Shown: positions 36,682 through 47,689 of the stretch, in pieces | Layout of the letters: the number at the start of each line of letters is the position of its first letter | Numbering within the stretch: the stretch's first letter is position 1 | NCBI GenBank assembly: GCA_030435675.1 | Contig: CM059624.1 | Span: 8,642,769-8,706,768, forward strand | Reading direction: 5' to 3' | DNA: 64,000 nucleotides | Source: Steinernema hermaphroditum | Taxonomy: Eukaryota; Nematoda; Chromadorea; Rhabditida; Steinernematidae | Translations under genes and position numbers: made by a program | The notes under the pieces: model-generated | What the model was told of the DNA's origin: nothing | Database searches by the model: none | What the model saw: only the letters and a program-made list of their open reading frames with translations

Positions 36682-38093
36682 TTACACACCCGATGCCCAG
36701 ATTTTGCGTATGTCGTTGCTGAGGCCGGGGAGTACGGAAGGGACTTCGCAGGGGACGGTCAGGCTTGCAGTGTCGCCCCAGGACCAAACGCTGGGTGCGG
36801 AGCACTTCCCCAGACCTGGACCTTCGTTGCAAGGGGTCTTCATTGCGGACATGTCGCTAATGAGGCTGTCGACGTCGAGCCCGCAGGTGTTGAAGTTCAT
36901 GTCCTCGATGAACTTGTCCACGTTGAAGTTGTAGAGTCGGCTGGAGCTGGAGCTTTCCGAGTCCGAGTCGTCGGCCAGCGGCAACGTGAAGGGCTTGGCG
37001 GGGTCGGGGGCGGACAGCGCCTCGTCGGAGCTCTTCGGCCAATAGTAGTTCGCGGGCTCGTCGGAGAAGGAGGACGACGATGCAATGCTGTTCGGCTTCT
37101 CAATGTTGTTCTGGTAGACGACCATGTCCATGGGGTTCTTGTAGTTGTTCTTCAGGTAGGGTGGGATGTTCGCGAGGGAGAGAGTCGATTTATCTTCGGA
37201 ATCTTCGAACATCGGGTTTCCGTGGGAGGGCAGAGAGCCTTCGCGCTCCACTGGCGCTGAGGAGGAACTGGTGGAGGACTGGCTAGAGGAGGCCGGCTGT
37301 CGTTTCTTCCAACCGTCCACGGAGGCCATCTCGTAGAAGTATCCGTCGCTGACGGCGTCGTAGTACTTGATCGAGGGAGTGAAGTACTGCGCGGAGACCA
37401 CGGGTGTGTTCTGCGTCTGCGGGGTCTGAGTGGCCATCTTTTCCTGAAACGACTGAAGTCAGCGTTGGAGGGGGAAGGGGAACGCACCGCTGAGTCCAAG
37501 GGCTTCAGCGGCCTCTGGGATAGCGTCGCGTTCGCGGGCATTCGCTTGCGCCAGCCCCGTGATCCATTCTGCTCATAGTAGAATCCGTCGCTTACGGGGT
37601 CATAGTACCTAGAACGACTCGATGTTTCCGACCCTCTGTCGAGATAACTTACCAGTAGTCCTCCTTGGACTGTTCCTTGTTGCCGGAGGGCACCTTCTCC
37701 TCGGGGGACAGCGTGCTATCTGAAACAGGGACGTCAAAGAAGGCTGCGCCTCCGGTCGGACTCACAGGAATCGGCTCCGACGCAGGTAGGATTCTTTTTG
37801 GGCAGAATACACTCGACGGCGATCTTCTTCCCGCGCTGTTTCCCGCCCCCTCGGCGGGACTTCTTCTTCTCCCCCTCGGAGGCGTTGCTGCCGGCTTCGC
37901 TCTCCGGGGCGGCCGGCGTCGCCTCCTTCTCCATGAGAGTCTCGCTTAGGAACCATCCGAGGGTCTTGTTCCCGCGCGGCGTCGAGGGGCCCGAGCCGCT
38001 TCCGCTGGAGGACGTCTTCGTAACGACGTTCTTGATCGCCAGCGGAGGCGAGTTCGCGATCTCATTATTTGCGTTTTTTATCTTCGAAGGCAT
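36682..38093 (-). CDS. Unrecognised protein with two YYD-VSDG-YE-GW-KR repeats
   Basis: Four exons, 37766-38093, 37653-37719, 37488-37608 and 36682-37443, give exactly 425 residues. The N-terminus (MPSKIKNANNEIANSPPLAI) is followed by a Lys/Arg/Gly run (EKKKSRRGGGKQRGKK). Two copies of a 24-residue motif follow: YYDPVSDGFYYEQNGSRGWR-KR and YYDAVSDGYFYEMASVDGWK-KR. The first spans an exon junction. The motif recalls aromatic octamer (OCRE) or WW-like proline-binding sequences but fits neither exactly. The C-terminal half is acidic and Ser-rich with NFNVDKFIEDMNFNTCGLDV and ends IRKIWASGV. The basic stretch and low complexity fit an RNA-associated or nuclear protein; that is inference. It lies directly beside the large regulatory block, so its promoter faces that block. 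Confidence 0.83.
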
Positions 38094-39987
38094 TTTCTTC
38101 TTGAAGTTTCCACAGTCTGAAGGAATCGCGGTTACAGTGGTTCACCGAAGAACCGGTTACCCGGAGAAGCGGAAGGCGGTTCTGGCGACGTGGAATGCTG
38201 CCCCGGCGCGAGAGCGTCCTCGGCACTGAAGCTCACAAGCTTTTCGCGAGCTATCTTGACGAAATTGGCGTTGCCGGCACCGCGAAGTGCTAGCAGGAGT
38301 CGACAAAGGAAACGGTGGTAACAGAAGCTGCTGCGACTAACGAATTCGGAAGTCACTCGGTCGCTTGCTGGGTGGCGGAGGATAGGACGTTCGGCCTAAC
38401 TGTAAGAACAGAACGTTGGAATGAAACGGAGATCGATAGATCGCACATATGGCACCCCAGGCGGAAAGTGCGAATCTCACACGGTTCGAACAATACGATC
38501 GCGACGCGGACAAGTTGCGCCACAGAGGCGCACAATGGGTACGGAAATTTCGCGCGCAGACGAACGCGCCTCGACGGCCTTGACCTCGGTCGGTACATAG
38601 TTGAAGGAGATGCTGCATAGCGAAGTAACGGATCCTGTCACTAAGTGACCGAGCGAACTCAGCTGGGAACCCAGGTGACACGGCGCGGCGGAGGGCGGGA
38701 GATCGACGGGAAGTGGTGTTTGTTTCGAAAATCGGCACCAGTTTGTTTCGAAACGAATGGAGTGAGTAAGCACAATAAAACGAGGGCGATGACGCACGGC
38801 GATCAGCCGGTACCCTCGCCCCGGGAAAAGTTCAAGCCGAGAGAGGTCCGGAATTAGCGCCGTTCGCCCTTGAGAAAGCTCGATAAAACGAAGAAAGATT
38901 GGATCGTCCTAAGAGTGCAACCACGGGGAGAGGCGGTCGCCTCGAACAGGTGACGGCGGAACTGAAGTACAGTCACTCAGCTGACTCATCAGATTCGAAT
39001 AGATGACGAGGAGGGCTTCCAGGGGATCCTCCGACGCAAGTAGGAGAGCAGCTCCGGGCTGGCCAACGAACTCTAGCCCACGACAACAACAAACAACGCC
39101 ACAAAGAAGGGACGGAATACGGCGCACGGCACCAAACGGGAGTGTCGCTAAAGTGCCGTCGTGGCATTATTTATCGCCTTCGCGAGCTCTGCCAAATACG
39201 TAAACAACGAACTGGAGGGAGGCGACGGTCGCGGCACCTCGGGGCGCTATCGCTGCTCTTCTCCACTCCCAGTGAACTCTTGGTGCTGTTTTCGCATGCA
39301 GTCAACAACATAACAAACAAGAACCGCCTTCCACGCGGTTCGCCTCGCCGAGAAGCGATCGGCGAGGTCCACAGGCCGACAACAAAAACGCGAAAACACC
39401 ATAGAGCATATAGCCGAGGAGTTGTAAACACGAAGATAGCACGACAATTACTTAATTTTTTGTCCGTCACGACCCAACAGATCGTGTGCAAGCAGGGGCG
39501 CGTGACTTGCGTAAACAATCGTAAAGGGAAGGAAGGCAACGTGGCGGTCGGCGCCTCAGCTGACGACCCTCGGAGCTGAAGACGACCTGGAGCGGCTAGG
39601 TGTGACGGGGCAGACGACATTGTTACAAGTGAGAAGACGCCGCCACACAAGGAGAACAAGATCTGGGAACTGCGCGATCGCCACATGCACGAAAGTGCAA
39701 AAAGTGAGATCGTGTTTACCACGCGCATCGAAAGTCGCCGAAGAAGGCGAGGCGCGCGGGCGGGAAAGTCTCTTGTTGCACCAAGAGATCGTGAAGTGGT
39801 GCGGGAGGGTCCGCGGTGAGCATACCCCCACGCCGGTTTATGTGGCGGAGGGGCGATTTGGAATGAATAAGAAGACAGAAGAAGGGCGAGGGACCGCGCC
39901 TCTCGCCGACGGACAAAGGAATGGTTCCGCGAAAGTGGCCAAGGACACAGAAACGCGCCCGCCGCCGACTGGATTCCAGCTGGAGGG

Positions 39988-40006
39988 CACGTGCCTCGCT
40001 TTATAG
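39988..40006 (+). promoter_or_regulatory. CACGTG E-box plus TATA-like TTTATAG
   Basis: A CACGTG (39988-39993) and a TTTATAGAAGG (from 40000) lie 55-75 bases upstream of the ATG at 40061. This is core-promoter spacing for a short 5' leader and supports a real transcription start for the ORF that follows. Confidence 0.4.
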
Positions 40007-40060
40007 AAGGCCAGGCGGGCGGTGCCGAACCCGTCTTGTACTACCGGCTTGCTCGGAGCC

Positions 40061-40273
40061 ATGCGCGTCGTCTGCACTTTGCCGCCACTGGGCGGCGTCG
40101 AGGCCGCGCCGCCGGTGGGAACGGACGTCTCAACTCAAACTAGAGACTCACCGATTCTTTCCCAGCTCCCGGCACGGCTCCTTCGCAACCTCGTCAAAAC
40201 AGAGCCTGATGATGGAGGAACCCGGCGAGCAGACCTGAAGCAGACGGTCCAGTCCCTGTGGAGAATCAGCTGA
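40061..40273 (+). CDS. Candidate 70-codon ORF or first exon of a regulator
   Basis: The ORF starts MRVVCTLPPLGGVEAAPPVG, contains STQTRDSPILSQLPARLLRN and LVKTEPDDGG, and ends VQSLWRIS. V-K-T-E-P-D-D is a textbook SUMO acceptor motif (psi-K-x-E followed by acid) common in transcription factors. A TATA-like box and E-box lie just upstream. No strong splice donor is visible, although CAGACG|GTCCAG near the end is possible. It may be a complete micro-ORF, the first exon of a gene with large introns in this block, or a chance frame in GC-rich DNA. Confidence 0.3.
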   Translation: MRVVCTLPPLGGVEAAPPVGTDVSTQTRDSPILSQLPARLLRNLVKTEPDDGGTRRADLKQTVQSLWRIS

Positions 40274-40274
40274 T
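40265..40274. promoter_or_regulatory. ATCAGCTGAT palindromic E-box 1
   Basis: A perfect 10-base palindrome matching the AP-4-type bHLH consensus (A-W-C-A-G-C-T-G-W-T). It overlaps the end of the 70-codon ORF. Confidence 0.6.
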
Positions 40275-42325
40275 TCCGGCGAGGAGCCCCAAAGGTCCAA
40301 ATCGGGACGTTGTGCTGGGCGGGGCCTCGTCCCATTTTGTGTCCAAAGGGCGATTCCGAGAAGCTCTGCGAAATGAGTCCCTGCAGCCCGGGAATGCCCT
40401 TCTGCTGAGTTTCGGCGGGACCCGGAAGGACCAAAGTGCGAACGCTATTCGTCTGGCCAATTGTCTGGGGAGGGCGCCACTTGGCCTTTGGTCGGGTGAG
40501 GAGGAACTCTGCCGTAAATCAGTTAAGGGCTCCGGCTGGCACATGGCACGAGGCAGGACCACTCGAAAAGTGGCAAGTCTCGGGCGGAAGGACAAAGGGC
40601 GGACGGTTGCCCTCCCAGCCCGAAGAGGAGGGCGTTCGACCGCGAAGGGTGTTAGGATGGTTCGTCGCCCAGCGGAGCGTGATGAGGAGGTTTCGGGAGG
40701 CAGAGTGCACTCCTGGGGTTTCTTCGTTTCGTGGGGGAGAATTGCCCTCAGAGGACAGTTCCCGGAAGGAAGTGGGGTGGCCTTGTACCACACAGATGAT
40801 TCTATTCTCGGATTTATCACTTATTTATGAGTCATTTCGGGAGAAAGCGCTCAAGATTTGTAGCGAAACGGAACAGCCGAGGTCGGCGCGCTCTTTGACG
40901 AGCTTTTTCGATCTCCTCTTCGCGAATGTTGTTTATTGTTTACAGAAGGCGACCGAATCGACGCATCAAGGTTTCGTGTCGGGGCTGGAGATCAAAGTTC
41001 CAGGCCGAAAGGTCGAGGCCCCTCGAGGAGACTCCATTTTCTCGGGAATTTATAGGGTACACGAACCGGTGTGCGAGCGCCTCTATCTCGGAAGGCAACA
41101 GAGATCGAAAGTGCGGAAGCGAAAACACGCGACTCGGCATTTGTTTTTGAGTCAAGTGCGCGGTTAGGGAAAAACATTCACGAGAATCGAATCGAGTCCT
41201 CGATGTCCTGCAAGAACAGCACCGGGAATTGGCTGTAAACAGCGCCGAATCCCCCGCTCGAGCTAAAATCAGTCCAAGAAGCTCTAAAGTACGTGCCACA
41301 GAGGTACCAAATTGTTCCGCCCGTGGACACATAAGTTATAGCGGGCACAAAAAGTGCACAAGACGAGGACACAACGCTCAAAGAAAAGAGAGAAGAGGTC
41401 CGTTGGGACCAGAGGGAACCGCAATAAAATTCACGAGGGCCATAAAACCTGATACTCCTTTCAACCTGTTGCCGGATCACTACGGCCGCCGAGGAGCTGA
41501 CCGCGGCTAGCGATCTAGGCGTGGGGTAGCGCGGTTCGCCCCTTTTGAGTCAAGATAAGTGGAGGGGGAGAGATAACGAAGACAAAAAAACAGCTGACAG
41601 ACGACAGGAACCTATTCTGCGGGCACGTAGAGGCGTCGGTTGCGCGATCGAGGTTCCTTATCACCAAGGACTGTCAGTTGGGTAGGAGTGCACGTCGACC
41701 CGCTCCACCGTGGCTGTTTACGTGAAGAAGCGCGTCTCGCGCAGTTACAGCCAACTGTAACTGCGTCACACCGACTGACGGAGAACGCCCGACCGCCGGA
41801 AGGCATCGAACTGTGAGCACGGCGATTTGTTTCGGTATTATAGGAACGCAATCCGAAGGACAGCGAGGAAACAAACAACATAAGCTGATTGTTGAATGTG
41901 TCGGGATAATGACAGAGAGTGCCAATGGAAGGGCGATGAACGTGTGGGCGTGGTTGTGCGCCAGAAAAAAGACCGCTAGTGGGGAGACAATAAGCGGCGC
42001 TAATTTATGCGGTCGACGATACATATTCGAAGAGACCCAAAACGATCCAGCTCGGGAGCGCCGCGGCGACCGTTTTATGCCTGTGTTTATTCCACCAGAG
42101 CCGTGGGTTCCGCGAACCTCCCGTCTCCAGAAAATATTTGCTCAGCGAATCGGGAAATCGCATCTCGTGTCGCGCTTGACTTGGCCGCCGGAAACGCGGC
42201 TTTTCGGCGCCACTCCGCTTCCGGTTATCACTCCCCCGCGGTCCCAGGGGCAGAGGCCAAATGGCTGATCAAGCGACCGGCTGATCGGCGACAAACCAAA
42301 CAAAAAACAGAGGACGTGGTGGGGA

Positions 42326-42335
42326 ATCAGCTGAT
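42326..42335. promoter_or_regulatory. ATCAGCTGAT palindromic E-box 2
   Basis: Second exact copy. With the copy at 40265 it shares the longer context AATCAGCTGATT. Confidence 0.6.
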
Positions 42336-43978
42336 TGCCGGTCTCACTCGCCGCCCTCAGAAAGGACCCTTTTTTGGGCGCTCCTCTTCCTTTCATCATC
42401 ACATGTCGCGGCTGAAATGCAAATAACAAAAAGGGAACAAACAAGAAGGCGACGACAAAGGGTGTTTTCGAGAACGCACGCCGCCTGTTTCGGTACGACA
42501 ATACTCCTTGAACCGGTAACTCATCGCCTGCGGCGAGAAAACGGTTTGTCGGGGGAAAACACGCAGAACGAGGCGCGCGTGGTTAGGGCGGCGGTTTTCT
42601 TCCTCTCCGAGCTCCGATCTCTGATCAGCTGCCGCTTAGAGACGGTCGCGCCAAAGCCGCTCTTTCGGGAAAACAACAACACACGAGAGGACGAAAACAT
42701 GCCGATTGTTGCCGTGGAACTGCCGTCAAAACGCGGAATTCCGAGGGCCGCGCTTCGCGAACAGGTCGATCACGGAGGGACGATCGCCGTCAGGGCGGCA
42801 CTCCGGTCACATGCACCCTTGTGGGGCGCGGGAGGTCCAGGGGAGCGGTGATCAATGTCCGAAAGCGCGCGCTTTCCCGGGCCAGGAGGGCGGGCTCGCG
42901 GCTCGCCGTTCTCTGGTCTGTCACTCCCTGGCATTGCATGTGGCTATTCTCCTGTTGCGTTCGGCGCCGTCGCTGCAAATTGGGTCGTCGTCCACTCAGA
43001 TCTCCAGAGGCGGGCCTGATATCGATCTGCCGATTGCTCAGGCTCGAACAAGAATCGACTCCGCGCAGCCTTAATGAGTTCGTCGGGCCAGAAAGAAGAG
43101 AATAACGCTGCATGCAACAATAATTGAGATGTCCCCCGCGAATCCGGCCGATTAAAGCGCGCTGAGGGAGAGGCGGATTAGTCCAACAGGTCGGCAAGCG
43201 GATTGTGCGCATCCCTAAGCTAACTGTTTTCGAGGGCAAAGTCGGCCGACGAGCGCGGTGAAGGCACGTGAACAAAGATTGTACTCACAGGCACAGGGAA
43301 GCCGCCGATGATTAATGAAAGATCAGTGTCGATAATTGGAGCGAGCGGCGGTCCTCCTCGGGAGGCGTCGCGGCGGCGCTTTTTCTTCGAAAGTCGTCGC
43401 AGTTCCACTCGGACGTCGACCGCGGAATCGGTCTTATCACAGGAAGAACAGACCCGAAAAGTGCTATAACGATAAACAACCCGAACTACGTCACATTGCG
43501 CAACACGGTACTTCTGAAAGTGACAAAATTTGTGAAATACCGAACAGGTTGACGCACACGTCACCACTCGAGAGCGCCGTCCGCCGAACTGATCGCACCG
43601 TAACGAGGCTGAGAGCAGAGACCAGGGGATTCCGAGGGCCGACAAGGCAAGCATGCTGCTGCTTGGTTTCTCTGAGTCACGCGGAAAGGCGAAGAAACGT
43701 GCAGACGCGGGCATTCATGACTGGAATTCGAGCGCTTAGCCACCGCGCCGGACGATAGCCGCCCGCCGGGGTTCCATCCCCTCCCGCCGCCGCATACATC
43801 ATCGGGGACTGAGTGCAGGTAATACCGTCACTTTCGACAGCTGGCGACGCGCCAAGGCGACACGACCGAGTACGGACGAGGAGGCTCCGGTTTTCGAAAA
43901 TCGCGCGGACGAGGACGGGACTGGCGCTGGAGGGCAGACAGCGAAGCCCCCGGGGGCAGATGACGCAGGAGCGGGACG

Positions 43979-43988
43979 ATCAGCTGAT
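43979..43988. promoter_or_regulatory. ATCAGCTGAT palindromic E-box 3
   Basis: Third exact copy, in the context GATCAGCTGATTAGG, which adds a homeodomain-like ATTAG core. Confidence 0.6.
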
Positions 43989-45555
43989 TAGGGAGGTACG
44001 TGGAGGTGTTGGCAATGGCTGGGGAGCCTCTGACGGTGGGGAACTGGATGAGTGAAAAGAGGAGTCGGACCGAGGATCACGAAAGTGAATTGAGCCCCGA
44101 GGGTTCGAGGAACCGTAAATGGAGCCGATAAATCGGCGACCGGAGACGGTCCTCCTGAGGGAGAAACTTTCGCCTCAGCCCGGGTCAGCGCAAACAAGGC
44201 CGATCCGAGTCGTTAAAGGGGACATTTAGGGGACAAATGAGGCGACTTTGGGCGACCTTTGCTCCTTCCATAGAGCCGAGAGAGGGCCGATCGAGGCGTG
44301 TGCGGGAGGACCGCCGAAAAAGTCCGAGATTAATTCCATATGGGCCGGCGGTGACCGAGGAGGACTGCTCGCCAGCTGCTTCCCGGCGCGAACCTCCATC
44401 ATGTTTGCGCATTCTTGTTTACTGCGGTGGGGACGGTGGGCCTCGAGAGGCGATGCTCACCCTGATTAGGCCCTGTTTATATCCGGCGGATCTTCTCCGA
44501 TTTCGAACTCAAACCCCAGAACAAACACTTCGAAAGCAGACGTCCTTGAAGACGGCGTCGCCGCCTCCCAGGGTCACCGGACCCACCGCCTGCATGAAGG
44601 CTACAGTGTCCGTGCCAGGCACAAATAGCGATTGTCGAAAAATGCAAACAATTCGCGCGTTCGCGGCTTATCACCAACTTCGCGTCGGACGGCCTTGAAG
44701 CGCCACGAGGCCCTCCCGCAAACGGCTTCCGCGGTAAACAGCGCCGCTTCCTTCCTTTGTTTTAGGCATGCGTCACCGAGACGTTGTTTGTTGCGGCTTT
44801 GACTTTGGGGGACTAAAAACACTTCCTGGAAAGACGGCGATGTCCGATTCCGGCTGACTCACCGGGAAGTCGGCACCGCGGGTCATATGGGGGCGCATGT
44901 GACTCAGAAACAGAGATCCCCGGACATCCACCCGGCGCACAAACAGCCCGCTCTCCCACGTTCTGGCGGCGTCGAAGAGATCAGAAGGCCGTCTTCTTTC
45001 CTGGAGGAGGTGCCTTCCGGGTGCTTTTTCGGACTGCGCTCCACTACAGCGATGGCCCAAGCACCAAACACCGAAGAATGCCCCAACAGGCGGCCTTCGG
45101 CGCCACGTGTCGTGGCGTTCACGTGACAGTCGGGTGCAAGCGAGGAGACCAGCCATCGCTTTTTGTGCCATATTGTAATATCTAAGTTTAGGCGATCCAT
45201 CGATCTTCGGATGACCGTCGGAGAGGACGAACCGCGGCCGCCCGGAGATTTACGGCTTTCAGGGGGCCGCGTTGCCAACTCGACGCCCCCGAGATCGTGA
45301 TCGACAGCCCGTCTACGAGACACCTGAGGGGACCACTGTCTAGGGCATGCCTATCACGGAGAAGACAAAGTCCGTCCCTTTGTTCTCCGGAAGACAAAAA
45401 GCAAATCGATGGGTTCCCGGAGATAAGGCGCCGCTTTTGGGTTCGCGGAGTCCTCGTGTTTGCCTAGTGGTCCGGTCACGAGGGTCCGGGAGGGGAAGGG
45501 CCGGTACGGGGCCCGGATCGATGCCTCGAGGAAAAACAGCTGATTTGGGGACAAC

Positions 45556-45565
45556 ATCAGCTGAT
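45556..45565. promoter_or_regulatory. ATCAGCTGAT palindromic E-box 4
   Basis: Fourth exact copy, 14 bases after a near copy (ACAGCTGATT at 45536-45545). The pair may bind two dimers. Confidence 0.6.
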
Positions 45566-47599
45566 CGTCGATGCTTTGCGCGGAGAGGACACCGCCCCTC
45601 ATGTGACCACGAGCCACTCGACCACGAAGTGGTCTCCGATCTCCGCGACGAAGAGGGCTGCCGCCGACGGCAAACAGTCTAGGAATACGCGAACTGTGGC
45701 GACCACCCGCCGAAGCCGGAAGGGATTTAGTGCGTGGGGTGTCGGGAGGGGTCAGAGGGAGCTGGAAAGCGTTCGGATTACCCAAGAGTGCGGCTCCTGT
45801 TTTTAGTGCACCGAATCAGTCAAGGAGTGAACGGGACATTACAATGCGCCCAATTAATCTGGAGTCAAACGCCCTTCGAATTGGACCTCGCGCTGTACTA
45901 TGCGGCGCCGAAGCCAGAGGAAGTGTGACTCAGCGATTGCTTTGGCGGGGGAGGCGCTGAGTCAGGGCCTAATCGCTCACGACTCCGCCGGCCGAAGACG
46001 ATTACCGGCGACTTCTCGCGTCATCGCGGCGATAAACACGATGAAACAAACGGGAGACGTCGCCGGAAGACTTCGTGTTAGCCGCCTCGACGCTCAGATC
46101 CGTTCCAAATCTGAAACGGAGGGAGCGCCCACTTAGCGTGGAATCCGGGCGACCTCTGAGGCGATGCCTTCTGCAGCGCAGCCCTAGCACGACGGGAAGT
46201 CACCTGAACCAACAGAAGAAACGCGCTTCCCGCCGGCAACCCTGGAACCGCCACGCAGAAAAACGCCAAATTCAAACAGTCGTAAAAGGATCGACAAACA
46301 CGCGTCAACTCTTGTTTGAAGAAGGAGAAGCTGGGGGCCGTCTACTTCCAGCGTACCCTGCAGCAGATCGGTGATCAGACCGGAGGAAGACGCGCCGTAG
46401 TGCAGAGCTGCAGACGAGGACCAGTCGAAGGAACGAGGTTTCGGAGCCGAAAAAAGGGAGAGCCTTCGAATTCACGCGCTCTAATTGAACGTTCTCCGGG
46501 CGGGAATGAGTCAGAGAGGAAAGAGATCCGTGATTCACGCGAAACACATTCACGAATCCACAGCACAACTTTCAGGGTTGCACCATGAGGGGCCTTCGCC
46601 GCTTGGAAATTTCCGAATTCCATTTGCAGAAACACAAAATGTTTAGCGGAGCACGTTTACGAAACCGAAGAAAAAGAACCATCTGTTGTTGCGGTCTGCG
46701 TCGGGTGGGCACTTCCACTGGAAACTCTTTAATTGCCCTGTGTAACACTAGGCAAAAGCTCCTTCTGACTGTGATGTCTCGACCTCACATTGGGTGCCTA
46801 CTGCTAGACAAAGAAGGCATTCGGGATTAGAGAAAGTGGCCATTCCCACTCGCGCAATGCTCTTCGACGAGTTCTCGATCTCTCCAGCGCGTGCATACTT
46901 GAAGCATAGGGCCTCGATTGCCTGAAGGAGAGTGACGAAATCTGTCCAACATGAGGCAGAGTGGATCTGTTGAGAAGGTTACGGTAGCTTCCGGAAGGCA
47001 AAGATTGAAGAGGCGCTGATCACAGCTCCGGATGATCGGATTCGAATCGGAATCTGTTCCAAAGGTCACCTTCTAGGATGATCCGCTTTGGAAAGCGGAC
47101 TTCCCGGATTTTAGAATAATCCTTGGATCTCTGAGAATCTGAGGCGAGAGAGCGATGATGCCCTTGAAGCTGTGCTGCTTGTAGATTTCGTTGTGCGAAG
47201 GAATGATCAGAAACAAGGTGTGCCAATGCGTACCCGAAAAGGGACCATTGTGTTACGGTAGGTTGAAGAAGAGAGAATGTATCGTAGCAAAAAGATCCTG
47301 CTTCTGGTTGGTGGCTGAGTGTGACTCTCTACAGAAAGCAGGAGGTTTCGTCTTCCGAGAACGCAGCGTTAGGATAAACAGCCGAAACCGGTCTTCGCCG
47401 GTTCGGTCCCGCGTCGTTCCCGTGGCGAACAATCGCCTCAAGGTCGTTTTTTTACCGCCATAAACAAAGTTTGCATGTCCGTCACCTAGAATATGGGAAT
47501 CGGCGCCCGTGTGTATTTATTCGCCAGAATCTCGAGCTCTTCCGCATCGCCTCGGGGCGCTCCCACGATGCGATTCACCGTTTTTCACACTTTTTAGGC

Positions 47600-47689
47600 A
47601 TGGACCGGGAAGTTCCGGAGTTTGTGTGATGGTTGGAACTCAGCGCGGAGCCCTACCCCGACGCCTACGACTTCCCTGGCGAGCTCTGA
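47600..47689 (+). other. Possible small coding exons (weak)
   Basis: After a TTTTTAG acceptor-like site, an ATG opens MDREVP. If the 24 bases GTTTGTG...ACTCAG were an intron, the frame would continue AEPYPDAYDFPGEL and stop at 47689. Codon choice there is C-ending, as in the coding exons of this window. The intron would be unusually short, though a 25-nt intron is supported in the ENPP gene. It is kept only as a candidate. Confidence 0.2.

Noticed and set aside
40258..41167. Overlapping ORFs of 180-240 codons on both strands in the desert
   Set aside because: Both strands are open in several frames at once, as expected of GC-rich DNA with few stops; no domain seen.
43700..43760. tRNA-like start on the reverse strand (GCGCGGTGGCTAAGCGC)
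   Set aside because: It looks like a D-arm/A-box, but I see no matching B-box or acceptor stem. It may be a SINE head or chance.
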